DNA of 64,000 bases from Leucogyrophana mollusca (taxonomy: Eukaryota > Basidiomycota > Agaricomycetes > Boletales). Shown here in pieces: positions 11,557 to 22,675 of the stretch (its first letter is position 1; each line of letters opens with the position of its first letter). A program made the position numbers and the translations under genes. The notes beneath the pieces are model-generated. The model searched no databases. It was not told where the DNA came from and saw only the letters and a program-made list of their open reading frames with translations. The stretch is from positions 1-64,000 of the forward strand of contig MU266372.1 of assembly GCA_021014945.1 (NCBI GenBank), given 5' to 3'.

Positions 11557-12783
11557 CTAGCGATGTACCGCATCCAGGAGGTCAACGATGACCGGCTGAA
11601 ATCCAATGCCACCGCATGGAATACGCCTTCCCCACAAGGTGCGAGCTTTGGGACCCAGGGGTAAATTTGCGGCGTTGACCATTACAGTTTCCCTGGGTGA
11701 TTCATTTAACCCTAAGTGTTCAAGGGATTCAGAGGGAAGGGCCGGGTCAACAACCCAAGGGTGCGCAAGTGCTCCATGTGCTTCGTGGATGTGTCCGAAC
11801 ACATGTAGCAATGGGGGTTTCTGCATCCGAGAGATGTGTGAGAGAAGGGCTGGGCAGCCTACATGGCCGCCGTGCAATGCTCGATCGAGGATCATATGTG
11901 GTGGCCCATGCGTCAAGCTATAAAATATGCGTCAGTGGCAAGGGAACCGATGTCACTCGCAGGTGGCACGTACAGAATGTCAACTTCAGGGATGGTGGAG
12001 ACACGTGCTGCGGGTGACGAGTGTCATCAAAAGGACCTCCAAGTAAACACTGACTCACATTTAGCCTCGTCTCCAAAATCGTAGTTGAATGCCCATCCAC
12101 CAAAGTACGGTTGCCACTATGGCAAAAATACTTGAGTTGCCATCACAGTAGCAAGATAACTCGTCGACAGACCGGGAAACCGTAGACAGTCCAAACCCTT
12201 CCTCCGCTCTTCGCGCAGAAGGAATGTTTTTCATCCTGTAGATATATTATACCATGCTCCCTATTGATCTGACTATCAACGACGTCTCTGACTTCTGAGG
12301 TTGACTGCACCCCGAATGCAACAAGTTAAGATTGAGAATGTACCAGTGATGGACGGACCTCGGCTTACCTCCTTATGTTCGTGAAACTCTTTGTGCTCCA
12401 TTTCATACCACTCCTCGTGGAGAGGTAGATCGTGATTTCCAGCTATTATACTATGCGCCGTGACGTGAGCTGAGAGCCGCAGAGCCACTAATACACGTAA
12501 GTACCGACATCTTGACTGGGTGTGTTTGTTCTCGTAACCAGTCAATGGTCACCTTCAGCTCGCCTTTCCTCCCTTTGCGGCTCAGGTCGCCAGAGTGAAG
12601 GAGTACGTCGCCTGGAGGGATCTGGAACGTCTGTGAATGGGTGTCACTGATGCATATGAATCGAGTCCAGTCAGCGCCTGGGTGCGGAGGTGGATTGGTC
12701 GGGTCATAGGATGTATGGACTATTGCGCTGCTGGTCCGGAAACTCTCTGTAGGATAGTCCGAGTCCCAATTATTCGCATACAT
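11557..12783 (-). CDS. Calcineurin-like metallophosphoesterase (MPPED family type)
   Basis: This is a small dinuclear-metal phosphoesterase. All five metal-site blocks of the superfamily are visible in order: ICISDTHS (D-x-H), LLHSGDLS (GD), AGNHD (GNHD), then VFGHIHEAHGA (GHxH). The start at 12783 (MYANNWDSDYP) is followed by about 40 residues of non-conserved sequence before the domain. The gene has several short introns. The final exon (11557 to about 11940) carries the GHxH block and a C-terminus of about 80 residues. Similarity in layout is to the MPPED1/MPPED2-type fungal proteins, often annotated as ser/thr phosphatase family proteins; the natural substrate is unknown. The gene is convergent with the P450 and divergent from the phosphodiesterase gene. 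Its promoter has a cluster of GTCAC motifs. Confidence 0.9.
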
Positions 12784-12853
12784 TTGTTAGTCTTCGAGCG
12801 TCCAATGCACAAGGGTAACATAGATTGTAGTGTCGCACGAGCTCGTGTTCGGA

Positions 12854-12938
12854 GTCACTTGGGCTGACTGTCAATCATGTCACACGTTTGTGACTTACTG
12901 AATCCAATATGAGTGTCACGTCGACGCACCCTGGTCAC
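12854..12938. promoter_or_regulatory. Cluster of five GTCAC/GTGAC pentamers in a divergent promoter
   Basis: Copies lie at 12854-12858, 12879-12883, 12890-12894 (reverse orientation), 12915-12919 and 12934-12938, between the phosphoesterase and phosphodiesterase starts. CGTTTGTGACT at 12885-12895 is identical to a stretch upstream of RAD1. The element may be a transcription-factor array or a diverged short repeat. Confidence 0.35.
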
Positions 12939-13095
12939 ACTCCATTCCCAAGCTAGAGCCAAGTACGGCGCCCACGACTCTTACGCAGGCTCCAGGACTT
13001 CAAGTTGAGGCCCCGTAAGGAACCCTGCCTCAGCCAGCATGCCCAAACCCTGCTACTGAAATCCTTTTTCTCCGGTTCAAAAGACGACATTTGCC

Positions 13096-14625
13096 ATGCA
13101 TCTCACAATTTCGAATCAGACACGGGAACAACTCGTATGCAGCTTCAGGGATGAAGCTCGGATCGAGCACCACTTGCTATTACCCTCACATTCGGACACC
13201 GCTTCTATCCCTCCAGGTTGCTCCAGCTTGGAGCTCGCTCGTCAAGCACAGCCTAATGACGACACGAAGGATGGCGAAACGCTTTGCGTAAACCCAAACA
13301 CCGTATCCATACAGGTGACCATGGCACTTGGTACAAAGTGGCAAGCTATCAAGACTCGTCCGGACTCGCCTTGGATTATATACCGTAACCGAGTAAGCCA
13401 TTCATTTACAGTCTAATGTTTGAAAGACTGAGGACCGCCGCAGGTCTCACGCAACCGTCACTGCATAATGATATTTCCTCGCAGAGACGCGTCGTGTTTT
13501 CTGTCTGATATCCCTGATGTCGTTCCGTTGTCATCTTTGATGCTTCCTGGTATATTGTCTTGTCAAATACATTGCACCAGATGACTAAACATTTTGGCAG
13601 GAACCCATGATACGTGCGTGAGTGTGCCTCCTCAAGCAATCAAATTGTCTCACATATTATACAGCATGGCTTTCTACGGCTGGCCTATATCCCAATGTCA
13701 ATCCAAAGATACACCCCTTGATGTGCAGCTGTATTCTGGGATCCGCGTTCTCGACATACGCCTCGCTATCGTCGATTCCCGTCTTATATCATATCACGGA
13801 ATATACCCGCAACGTGCTCCGTTTCAGGACATACTATCCGTTGTACACGCGTTTCTCACCGCACCACACACATGTCGAGAAACAATCGTAATGTCGATCA
13901 AACAAGAAGACTCAGACACTCAGCATTTTTCGAAGCTCGTACGTGAAGAGATCGAGGCCTCGCAGGGAGGACGAGATTTGTGGTTCTTAGAGAATAGAGT
14001 GCCAGCGCTCGGCGAAGTCCGAGGTAAAGTCGTAATGTTCAGCCGTTTTGGCGGCAATGGACAGGGATGGGACAACGGCGCTATTGGTATTCACCCTACA
14101 ACTTGGCCAGACAGCGAGAAGGATGAATTTACGTGGGAGTGTCAAAACACAATTGTACGAACACAAGACTGGTAAGCATTCATTCTTGAGGTCTTATATT
14201 TTGTTTATGTCTTTTCTTCCTTCAGGTACGCAATACCATCGTTTCTTTCTATACCTGAGAAAGTTTCGTTATCGACAAATGTACTCTTACCTCCGCGCGA
14301 TTCACCCATACCGATGTTGAACATCACGTTTCTTTCTGCCTCATCGATACCCCTTGCCTTCCCTCCAACTATAGCCCGAGGATTTGGATGGCCGAAGTGG
14401 GGCATGGGGTTCGAAGGTGTCAACGATAGGGTTGGTAAATGGTTATTGGATACCCTCGGAGGTGATGAGTCGGAGGACGACGAGAAAAGCACTGAGTGCG
14501 GACCGAGGGTGAGGGGTTGGGCATTCATGGATTTTTACGAAGATCCAGTCGAGCAGGCGCTCGTGCCTCTATTTGTGGAATGCAACTTCAGAGGAAGAAT
14601 CAGCGGCGAAGAAGGATGGCCATAA
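13096..14625 (+). CDS. PI-PLC X-domain-like phosphodiesterase
   Basis: This is a TIM-barrel phosphodiesterase of the phosphatidylinositol-specific phospholipase C (X-box) superfamily, bacterial-like in being single-domain and lacking Y, C2 and PH domains. An N-terminal region of about 100 residues (13096 to about 13392) looks like a beta-rich non-catalytic domain. After two introns the barrel begins with LSDIPDVVPLSSLMLPGTHDT, which contains the first catalytic His. The second His is in LISYHGIY, after VLDIRLAIVDS. Further core segments are RETIVMSIKQED and GKVVMFSRFGG. The C-terminal part includes RGWAFMDFYEDPVEQALV. An intron splits THDT from MAFYGWP near 13618-13665. No signal peptide is evident, so it may be cytosolic, and its lipid preference is unknown. 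Confidence 0.84.
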
Positions 14626-15308
14626 TCTCGGTAAAATGAGTATCCTGATAACCCAGCTGCGGGTTACTGATTTGCGCCCTACTTATAGCACCCCACGCTT
14701 GCATTGGTTCGCACTTTGCCATTCATTTTCGACCATCACGAACTTCGCCCGTCGTCGGTATATTTGTGGCACCAGTCCACCTGTAATGTATGTGCGGCTT
14801 CTGTGGCAAATGAAATCTGTGCTGTCAGCCTCGATTCTGCGGCTCCCAGCTTGCGCCTGTTCCTCAGCGTGGATCTATGGCGCGCTCTATCACAGATGTC
14901 ACCTCGGCATAAACACGCTAGAAGGGTTTTCCAATCGTGATACCAGGACGTTAGGGCGGGGAATGTACGTACTAGGCCATGCAGACTTCATCCGGAGCTC
15001 CAGAAAAGCAAAGTGCGGTGCTAATCGATATCGTGGATGTCGCTAGAACGTGTCTGCCTCGAGCCATCACAGGAAAAAAAGCCTCACAAATGGCACGCCT
15101 CTCGCTGCAGGGTCGACGGCACCCGTAGGGTGCCGACCTGAGCCTGTCAATGAGGGCGACATGAACGGCATGCTCCAGGTAACGCTATATTGCGATGATA
15201 GATTCATGCGGCTGTAAACTCGCACCGCAGTCCGCCCGCCTCGTTGTTGGTGGATCACTACTTACTCCTTGCCTCGCGGCTCTGATTTAGCTATATATCT
15301 CTGCGAGG
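14626..15308. other. Intergenic region upstream of LOG with strong hairpin
   Basis: Open frames here are short and show no domain, so I support no gene. The stretch contains a perfect hairpin at 15117-15135, and a TATATA run at 15292-15297 just 5' of the LOG start. Confidence 0.5.
15117..15135. repeat. Perfect 8-bp inverted repeat (hairpin, 3-nt loop)
   Basis: CGGCACCC (15117-15124), loop GTA, then GGGTGCCG (15128-15135). A flanking GGT...ACC could extend the stem past a small internal loop. It lies about 170 bp upstream of the LOG start and could be an operator-like palindrome or a transcript hairpin. Confidence 0.6.
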
Positions 15309-16514
15309 ATGCTGACCGACTTCAAATTCCCTTTCTCTAACTTTGGCTCTGGCTCTGGCAAGTCAGTACCTATCGAAGAACAATCGACCATGGTCGCCCC
15401 CTCAAACTCCCCAGCAGTAGCAGTCTACTGCGCTGCGTCTCTAGGGAAAGTCAAAGCTTTCCAGTTGGCTGCTCTGTGTACGTCCTATCCTTCTTTGAAT
15501 CATTCATTTCCAGACATGACTAACTGTATCATTCTGTTCCTCGCCTCCTAGCTCTGGGACATGCCCTCGCAGCAGCCAGGCGCCCACTTGTGTACGGTGG
15601 GGGTAATACGGGGATCATGGGTGTTATATCTGGTTCTGTCATCGACTCAGGTGGCAAAGCAACTGGAATCATCCCATACGCCATTTACGCCGCTGGCGGC
15701 GAGAAAGACAAGGGCGATGGCACCGTAAAATCAGCTACCGTTGCTGAAGCGCTCAATGAGAAACGGCGGGGAGAGGTACGCGATCGGAGTTGTCCCCCGA
15801 TCAACTTTACATACTGATGCGACACGCGCAGGTGGAAACGGCAAGTGTTGCGCGCGTGCCCTGAGGTTATGTTGTTAACTAACCCTTTTCTCACACCAGA
15901 TCGTGGTCAATTCCATGCATGAACGTAAAGTCGAGATGGCGAAACGTGTTGGTGGATTTGTTGGGCTGCCAGGAGGCTTCGGCACGTTCGAAGAGGTAGA
16001 TGAACTCCTGCGCAGCCAGTGCGGGGTCAATTATTAACAATTAATTTGTTGCAGATCCTGGAGGTCGTCACCTGGAACCAGCTCAATATTCATAACAAAC
16101 GTAAGAGGACCTTGTGCCATAGTGATTTAGCCTAAGCTCACCGCGTCCCGAACAATAGCTGTCGTTCTTCTCAATGTCCTCTCATACTGGGACCCGCTCC
16201 GCGATTTGATCCGAAACGGGATTCGGGAGGGGTTCATTCAACCCCAAAACGAGCGCCTCGTGGTTTTCGTTGATGGTCCTGCGGACCACGCACAGCACGA
16301 GACGTTTGATTGGGGTCAGGCCGCCATCAACGCCTTGAACTCATGGCAACATGAGAAGGTGCAACCTCTGCCGTTCCACTGGACCCAAGACATCGATAGC
16401 AGTGACATGAATAAGATGCCCGTATCCCCACAAAAGGTTGGGTGGCTGAAGAAAGTTTGGCATGTCCGCTCCCGTTCACATGCACCTATTGGTCGGGAGA
16501 GAGCACTTCTGTAG
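15309..16514 (+). CDS. LOG: LOG family cytokinin riboside 5'-monophosphate phosphoribohydrolase
   Basis: LOG enzymes release free nucleobase from nucleoside 5'-monophosphates, in plants and some fungi activating cytokinins. They have a Rossmann-like lysine-decarboxylase-like fold but no decarboxylase activity. Visible blocks are AVAVYCAASLG, then LVYGGGNTGIMG, then the diagnostic LPGGFGTFEE following ERKVEMAKRVGGFVG, and LNIHNKPVVLLN. The Arg and the two Glu of the active-site motif are intact. About five short introns are present, with joins near 15477/15551, 15776/15898, 15995/16054 and 16100/16158. The C-terminal tail of about 80 residues (16260-16514) is longer than in plant LOG and ends in a basic segment. 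The first in-frame Met at 15309 was chosen; a second Met 27 codons on would remove a Gly/Ser-rich leader. Confidence 0.92.
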
Positions 16515-16672
16515 ACTTAGATGAGACCTAGAGCCAGGCCCCATAGAACATCCATCATTCCACCCCAGCATATTCAATGTCATTCTACACAAGCATACAT
16601 CCTTTTGTAACTTCTTCCTCGTACAACAATGCTACATCCCGCCGCCCGGCCACAGAGACCTTCCCTTGACGG

Positions 16673-18398
16673 CTAGGCCTTCTGACCAAACTTCGGCACG
16701 ATTTTGCGATCAGCATCCATGAAGGCCTTTATGTCATCGTCAGTGACCTTGGCTTTCCGCTAACGGAGACTTGTCAGCACCCCCAGGAATGAGTGGCGAG
16801 ATGTACAAACCGCTTGGAAATCTTTCACGAAGTCTTGTAAAAGCTGGATGCACCTGGCTTTCAGCTGGCCAGTAAGAAGACGACCTGCTCTATATTCCTA
16901 CCCACAAGCCATGCGTTGTCAGCATCCCAGGACTGTGATACAATGTAACAACATACCTCTCCAATCTTTGCCAGTTCCTCGTCATCATCGAGGAAGAAAC
17001 CTAGGTACTGGTAGGCGACATCTACTTCGGTGTCGCCTCCGAATTTCCGATGCTCCTCTTCCGTCTCCTTCCCACCCGAGAACCCATGCTTATTAATCTT
17101 ATTCTTGATCTGATTGGGGGTATCACTCATGAATATACTAGAGTTCGGATCCGACGCGCTCATTTTCGTCTGCGGGCCCTGCAGTGCAGGGAAGAAACGC
17201 GAATGTATGAGTGCGGGTTTGGGGTATTTGAGCTTTTGCGCGACGTCGCGTGTTAGCCGGAAGTATGGATCTTGATCTATGGCGCAAGGAATCAGGCAGG
17301 GGATGTTCGAGACCTCCCCGAAGATGTGTGGGAAGGAGTTGGAAAACGACGGAGCGGCCTGGACAGAAGCAAAATGTATCTTTCCGATGTTATCCCTGAA
17401 TGAGTACCATGAGTGTTGGGCATCCCCGGTGGTGGACAACGTCACTCACGACTCGTTGAAGCCGAACGTTGCCTTGGCTTGGTTGAACGATATCTGTCTG
17501 GAAATCTTGACGACATTGCGGTAGAAAGCCCCTCCGACATAGTCGAGGTCGCTGAAGATGAATGTTTTTTCAAGATCGAATCCTACAGCAATGATATCCC
17601 GCGCGTTTCCTTTCGCAAACTGATTCGTCTGCTCGATCTTGAGCTCGTGCTTGAATAAGAACTTCTCGTCATCTGGGGCAAGGTTCCTTGGTTAGCTCTT
17701 GAAATCGCGAAACGATCTGTCTCTGCCTCACCAGTGAGCTGAACCACGAGTGGCACGTCAAAGACGTCCTGTAGCCACCTCCAGTCACGCGGTCGCGTCA
17801 ACGGAAGTTTTCCCGTGGATCAAAGGCGGACTCACTTCGTGAAAACGAAGGGGATCATATGCCCCAGATGCATACTATCGCTGCTCGGCCCACGACCTGT
17901 GTACAAGAAGAAAGGCTTGCCTTGCTCGTACCGATCCAAGATCTTATCGAAGTCACTGTACACAAAGTAATTTATCAGCACACCTCACCAGTCCCAACTC
18001 AAACACGCCGCTCACCGATGCGAGAAGAACATCCCCCTCCGCAGGAACGGATGCGGCTTGTGCCCAGTGAGCTTCTCGAAGCGTTCAAGGACAGCCTGGT
18101 TAACGCGCCGGGTCCCAAACTGATCTATGAGCTTGTCGTAGTCGATCGCGAGCTGTTTTCCATCGGCGGATACTGATCCCTGCACATCCCATGGTGTGAC
18201 GACCTGGGCGTGTGCCTCACTGGGGTCGGCGGGTTTGATTGCTGGTGCGCTAGAACTTGACTCGGCAGGTTCTGAAATGGGTGCGGCGCCGTCAGGCTGA
18301 GGTCTGTGAACCAGTTGAGAATTGCAAGAGGAATAGGAAGAGGACCGTACTTACGGGGAGAGAGCCGTGTCACTCAAAGATTTTGCTAGTGATTCCAT
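16673..18398 (-). CDS. WRS1: Tryptophanyl-tRNA synthetase, cytosolic
   Basis: This enzyme charges tRNA-Trp with tryptophan (class Ic synthetase). The start at 18398 gives a Ser/Pro/Ala-rich N-terminal extension ([14 protein letters not shown]), then [25 protein letters not shown], characteristic of eukaryotic cytosolic enzymes. The HIGH-like signature is [15 protein letters not shown] (about 17840-17870). The KMSKS-like signature is [16 protein letters not shown] (about 17130-17180). [32 protein letters not shown] forms part of the Trp pocket. The C-terminus ends VPKFGQKA. Six or more short introns are present. The lack of a presequence and the overall type argue for the cytosolic rather than the mitochondrial enzyme. 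Its 3' end faces that of LOG. Confidence 0.96.
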
Positions 18399-19047
18399 AT
18401 TTGCTGGCGCCGTACGATCGATAGTCCGGTATCACGATAGATGGTGGTGTCGTCTGGCAGATTTGGCAATATACCTAATGCTCACTGCTCTGGAGGCTGG
18501 CAAAGCACTCGGCACGGGGTTTGGGACTACGGGTATGCAGGTAAGAGGCGGAAACAGATCTGACTCCCATACATACACAGCTCGGACATGACTCGGATTA
18601 TCGGCGAGAAAGCATTCTGAATACCACACGTGATTATCTCGCCACCATCTGGGCAAGGTAAGGGTTTGTTCAAAGTTCAGGACAAGTGCGCAAGTGATTG
18701 TACTTAATGATACAATTGCCCAACTACGACAGAAACATGACCTATCAAGGTTCTAAACAACGAAGAAGTGGAGGGTACTAAGAGTTATTGCGGTAATGAG
18801 GAGATGTATGATGTTTTTGATTATCAGGAGAAAAAGGACGAGGAGAATGTCCGTGCGCTACGTTTGCTCCCCGACCTCTGTTCTCCGCAGTAGGTAAACT
18901 TTTCTAGCCTCGGCTTGATCGTCGACGAACATTTACATGGCCAGACACATGTGGAAGTGACATAGCGAGCTTGTCGCGAGAAGCATCGGCAGTGCATAGA
19001 AAGATAGAAGAGAGGAAGCTGAGGTAAACTCGATGTGGTCGAGTGTG

Positions 19048-20143
19048 TCAGGGTTTCCGGAACTCGCACAGCACCGTGTAGATGGTGTTGAACGCGGTGT
19101 AAATCTCTTCCCTGACCTAAGTCACGGGAGAATGGCAGTGTCAGCGGAGGGTTCGAACCGGATCCACTAACTCAGGCGCCTCTTCCAAGAGACGCCGCCA
19201 TCAGGGGGAGAAAGGTGGTTTACCTTGGCACCGGTCAGGACAATCTTGCCTGACACGAAAATAAGTAGTACCACTTTGGGCTTGAGCATGCGGTAGATGA
19301 GGCCAGGGAACAGCTGGTTGTAAGGTCAGCCAAAGAAGCTCACAAGCCATAAACAGGGCACGCCACTAACCTCAGGTTCGTAACTGCTGAACTGCCCGTG
19401 ACTGTAGGCCAGACCTTCCAGTCGTATTGGGAACTTGACGTCACAGCTCCCCACGATGTTCTGAATCTTGAACTCCGAGAACTTCGCATCGAAACCAAGT
19501 TTCTGGACAATCCGCGCGTATTTACGCGATGCCAATCGCGAGTCGTCTTCTGACTTGGCACCGGTGACCACCATCTTGCCTGAAGCAAAGATGAGAGCGG
19601 TCGTCTTCGGCTCGCGAATACGCATGATCACGGCTGCAAAACGCTGTGTGATGACGAACGCGAGAAGCTCGACATGCACACAACAAGCAATCAAGGATAT
19701 ATACCAACCTTGGGATTATACTCTGCGTTACGTGCATGCAGCGCAATGGTCTTGAGATCCAGCCGGCAATCGAGATTAACAGTCGCGACGATGTTTTGCA
19801 GCGTCGGAACTATGCCCTCGACAGCGGTGATATGCTGTTGCTCAAGTGTTAATGGTGCGGGGGTAGCGGGCACAGAAGAAGACGGGGGCGTTGATGGGCC
19901 GGCAACAGCATTCGAAGGACTGTTACTTGGTGGAGGCGTGTGTGACTGTGAAAGAGGTGACGGCCCCGGAAGAGCAAGATTGGATGGACCGGGAAGATTG
20001 TAAGAATTCGACCCGGGTAATGCCAAGCCATGTGATTGCTGCGCAGCCGGCTGGGGCTGTTGGAACTGAGGGGGTTGGTACTGTTGTCCGGGTACAGCGG
20101 GTCTACCGAAGGTAACCTGGCGGGCGGGCAGAGCGAAAGACAT
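19048..20143 (-). CDS. SPT15: TATA-box-binding protein TBP
   Basis: TBP nucleates pre-initiation complexes for all three nuclear polymerases. A Pro/Gln/Ser-rich N-terminal domain of about 110 residues ([15 protein letters not shown] onwards) precedes the saddle. The two imperfect repeats are visible: first [20 protein letters not shown] with [19 protein letters not shown], second [20 protein letters not shown] with [20 protein letters not shown]. The protein ends [21 protein letters not shown]. Intercalating Phe and repeat spacing are intact. The last intron (about 19116-19223) is longer than its neighbours and contains a hairpin. A consensus TATA box lies about 100 bp upstream of the gene's own start. 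Confidence 0.98.
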
Positions 20144-20971
20144 GGCCGACTTGTAAGGAAAAAAACGCGGGTAGTGTTTCTAGAGGCGTGGGAATAATCG
20201 GGCGGGGTGACAATCGAGAGTAAGAAAGTCGGGCAGGCCTCTTTATATACCTAACCAAATTCAAACTCCGCTTATGATTACAATTGGAACCTTACAAGTG
20301 ACTCCTTTCCCCTTCCACCATGTTCACTTGATCCGTCCGGTATTTGCGATTCTGACGATTGTATTCCCTTCACGTATGTTGACGAGGATATGGAGCTACC
20401 ACATTACTTCATGTCTGTTCAGCCCTTAGACAGCGAGGTCGCTTTCCAATGCATTGTAGGCCTCTCGACGTTCACTCTCACTCCTCTGTCATGATCCTCG
20501 GGTGCAATGGTGGAATGTTCCAGAAGTTTGATAACGTGTCACTTTCCCACGCTAAGGCCCACTGCCTTCGACTCTTTTGGACCATGTCGGTCCACCTCCT
20601 GTGCGGGATGTGGGGCGTACCTCAGTCTGTTGTTGTTGCTGTGTATGATGTAGATATTCATCTTTCAGTCGAAATCAATCTCTAGGTTGATGATTAGCAT
20701 GATGAACAGAATCACTAATTTCCTCACAACAATTCATGATGTGTGTCAATTATACCTGGGTGCCTTGGAAACTGGTTAAGGCCCAACCATCATGTTCAAA
20801 CACAAAATATGATGAAATTCCCGGTGAAGCAAGGGTACATAATGAATAAAAAACGGGGACAAGTGAAAGCAAGTTATGGAGTCCTTTTGGCGTTACAGCG
20901 ACAATAGCAAGACGTCCTTGGTGACCATGACCAGCCAATTCCTTGAATTACGCCACTCCCTCGTGGCCACC
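20144..20971. other. Intergenic: TBP promoter and 3' flank of membrane-protein gene
   Basis: Apart from the TBP TATA box I see no supported gene. The longest open frames (under 80 codons) show no domain or conserved-looking composition. Confidence 0.5.
20241..20250 (-). promoter_or_regulatory. TATA box of the TBP gene
   Basis: On the minus strand this reads GTATATAAAG, a full TATA consensus, 98-107 bp upstream of the TBP ATG at 20143. Confidence 0.6.
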
Positions 20972-22123
20972 TTAACGGCCTCCGCCAACCAGCGGTGCGC
21001 GCTCCTCGTCCTCAAGCAGGATGACACCTCCGCTGAAGCGCCTGTACAGGCCCCACACACCCTTGACGACCCAGAACAAGGCCAAGATGGCGAAAGCGAG
21101 GGCACTCCAGTGGATGAAGCCAGAGCGGTAGACACTTTGGTGCGCGAAGATTGCCCACAGGGACCACACGATAGCAATGGACGCAGGGAGGTCACCCTCG
21201 GGAGTGGAGAAGGCGTAGGTCGCAGCAGTACCCTCGAGGAAGAACCTATTGGAAACGTGGAGTGAGAAATTGGTTCACGCTAGTGTAGATGATAGCGCTT
21301 ACAGTCCGAGGAAAACGAAGACCTTGGTCCACACGCCGGCAGGCCTCTCAAAGGCATTGACACCGAAAGCTTCGAACGCTGTGAGAACAACGAGGACAGT
21401 CGTCCACCCGTGGTAGAGCGAGAAGGGGAGGTGGACGAAGATCTCGTCGCCGGTGCTCGTGGCAGCGTGATGCTTCTTCACAATGTAGTAGATGTGCTGA
21501 GGGGACTATTAGCCTGCGGTGCGGGGTCGCAGGCACCTGACACTCACCGTGACAGCAGAGCTAACGAACAGCGCGAAGATGAAAGCTACAAAACCATTAG
21601 TCAAGAACAGAACAGAAGTAAACTATCACCCAATACGCACCAACGATGTAGTGGTGGGTAGCCCAAAGGTTGACGTAGATGGCTGGGCGTGAGGGGGTTA
21701 GACAATCAACCATAGATGTGCGGACGTCTACTAACCGTTCAAAACACCAAGAAGGGGGAAACGCCACGAAATTCCATCGATGATAACCTTCTTTCCGGCA
21801 CTGGAGAACTGGTAGATGATTGTGCCAAGGAGGAGCAAGTGAATCAAAGTCCTACAGGGAATTATTCAATAGACGCCGTCAACCGGGCCATAAACGTTCG
21901 TACCAGATGAGGAAAGCCCAAGGAGCCGGTGTGATGTACGTCTCCTTTCCAGAGTAGTAGATATCATGAGGAGCTGCAATGGTGTAGATGTTCGACCCCA
22001 AGAAGAGGAAGTACACCACGATGTTCACGAGCTGGTTGTTCCCCAAGAGTTTAGGGTCGCCAGCATAATTCGGTAAGAATATAGATGCACCTTTAGGAAG
22101 ATTCCGTCCTTCCAGTCCGACAT
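20972..22123 (-). CDS. Multipass membrane protein, tryptophan-rich (TspO-like/DUF1774-like layout)
   Basis: This is a protein of about 280 residues with seven or eight predicted membrane spans and no catalytic motif I can name. The start at 22123 gives [24 protein letters not shown]. Hydrophobic segments follow: [40 protein letters not shown], a long span around [69 protein letters not shown] and [19 protein letters not shown]. The conserved Trp and APWAFxIW pattern resembles TspO/MBR-type and related fungal unknown families, but assignment is uncertain. The C-terminus is acidic ([11 protein letters not shown]). Six or so short introns are visible. No enzymatic role should be inferred. Confidence 0.78.
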
Positions 22124-22675
22124 TATGGTTTTTTGAGCTCGCTCAGTGAAGGGATGGTGGTAGGGGAGAAGAGGGGTGTTGGGGTCAGTCGCAAGCGAAC
22201 TTGGGTGCTTATAGGGCGTGCTTTGCGCAGTTAATTACGATTATTCGCTCCCCTGACGACATGCGCCAAACAACTCGTCATGAGACACTGCTCCTCCCCG
22301 CAATGTAAACCCCGGATCTAAACGCCCAAGACTACATCTATTTGGGACTTGTTCTTTCGTTTCGGGTGAACTTTTGCTGGTTCTAGGTTACACGATGCAT
22401 TTCGCCCATCAAAGTTCCTTACGCTCTGACGTTTCAGTGGTTCTCCGACACGCAATCATTGTTGAGCGCAGGCACGTTTACGATCCGCTTCAAAAAGCGA
22501 TCTGCCGCCCTCACTTTCTCTTCCCATCGGAGCATATCATATAGCTGCTCCATATCAGCGAGCAGGTCGAATCGTTTTATGCGTATCTATCCAAGGAAAG
22601 CAATACTGCGGAGTCGGATGCTAAGGAACGCGCCTGCGCCGGGAACGCCCATCATGATGCATCTGTTCTATTCCA
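22124..22675. other. Intergenic between GH88 3' end and membrane-protein promoter
   Basis: This region holds the promoter of the membrane-protein gene. A 39-codon minus-strand frame at 22434-22553, starting MEQLYDMLRWEEKVRAADRF, has amphipathic protein-like composition. It has no partner exons that I can support. Confidence 0.4.

Noticed and set aside
14573..15046. 157-codon plus-strand frame following the phosphodiesterase
   Set aside because: It starts inside the phosphodiesterase last exon in another phase and has no domain or likely upstream exon.
19116..19223. tRNA-like GGTTCGAACC with nearby hairpin in a TBP intron
   Set aside because: The T-loop-like motif has no properly paired T-stem, and no acceptor or anticodon arm can be built at the right distances. 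The adjacent GCGTCTC/GAGGCGC stem is just a hairpin within the intron.
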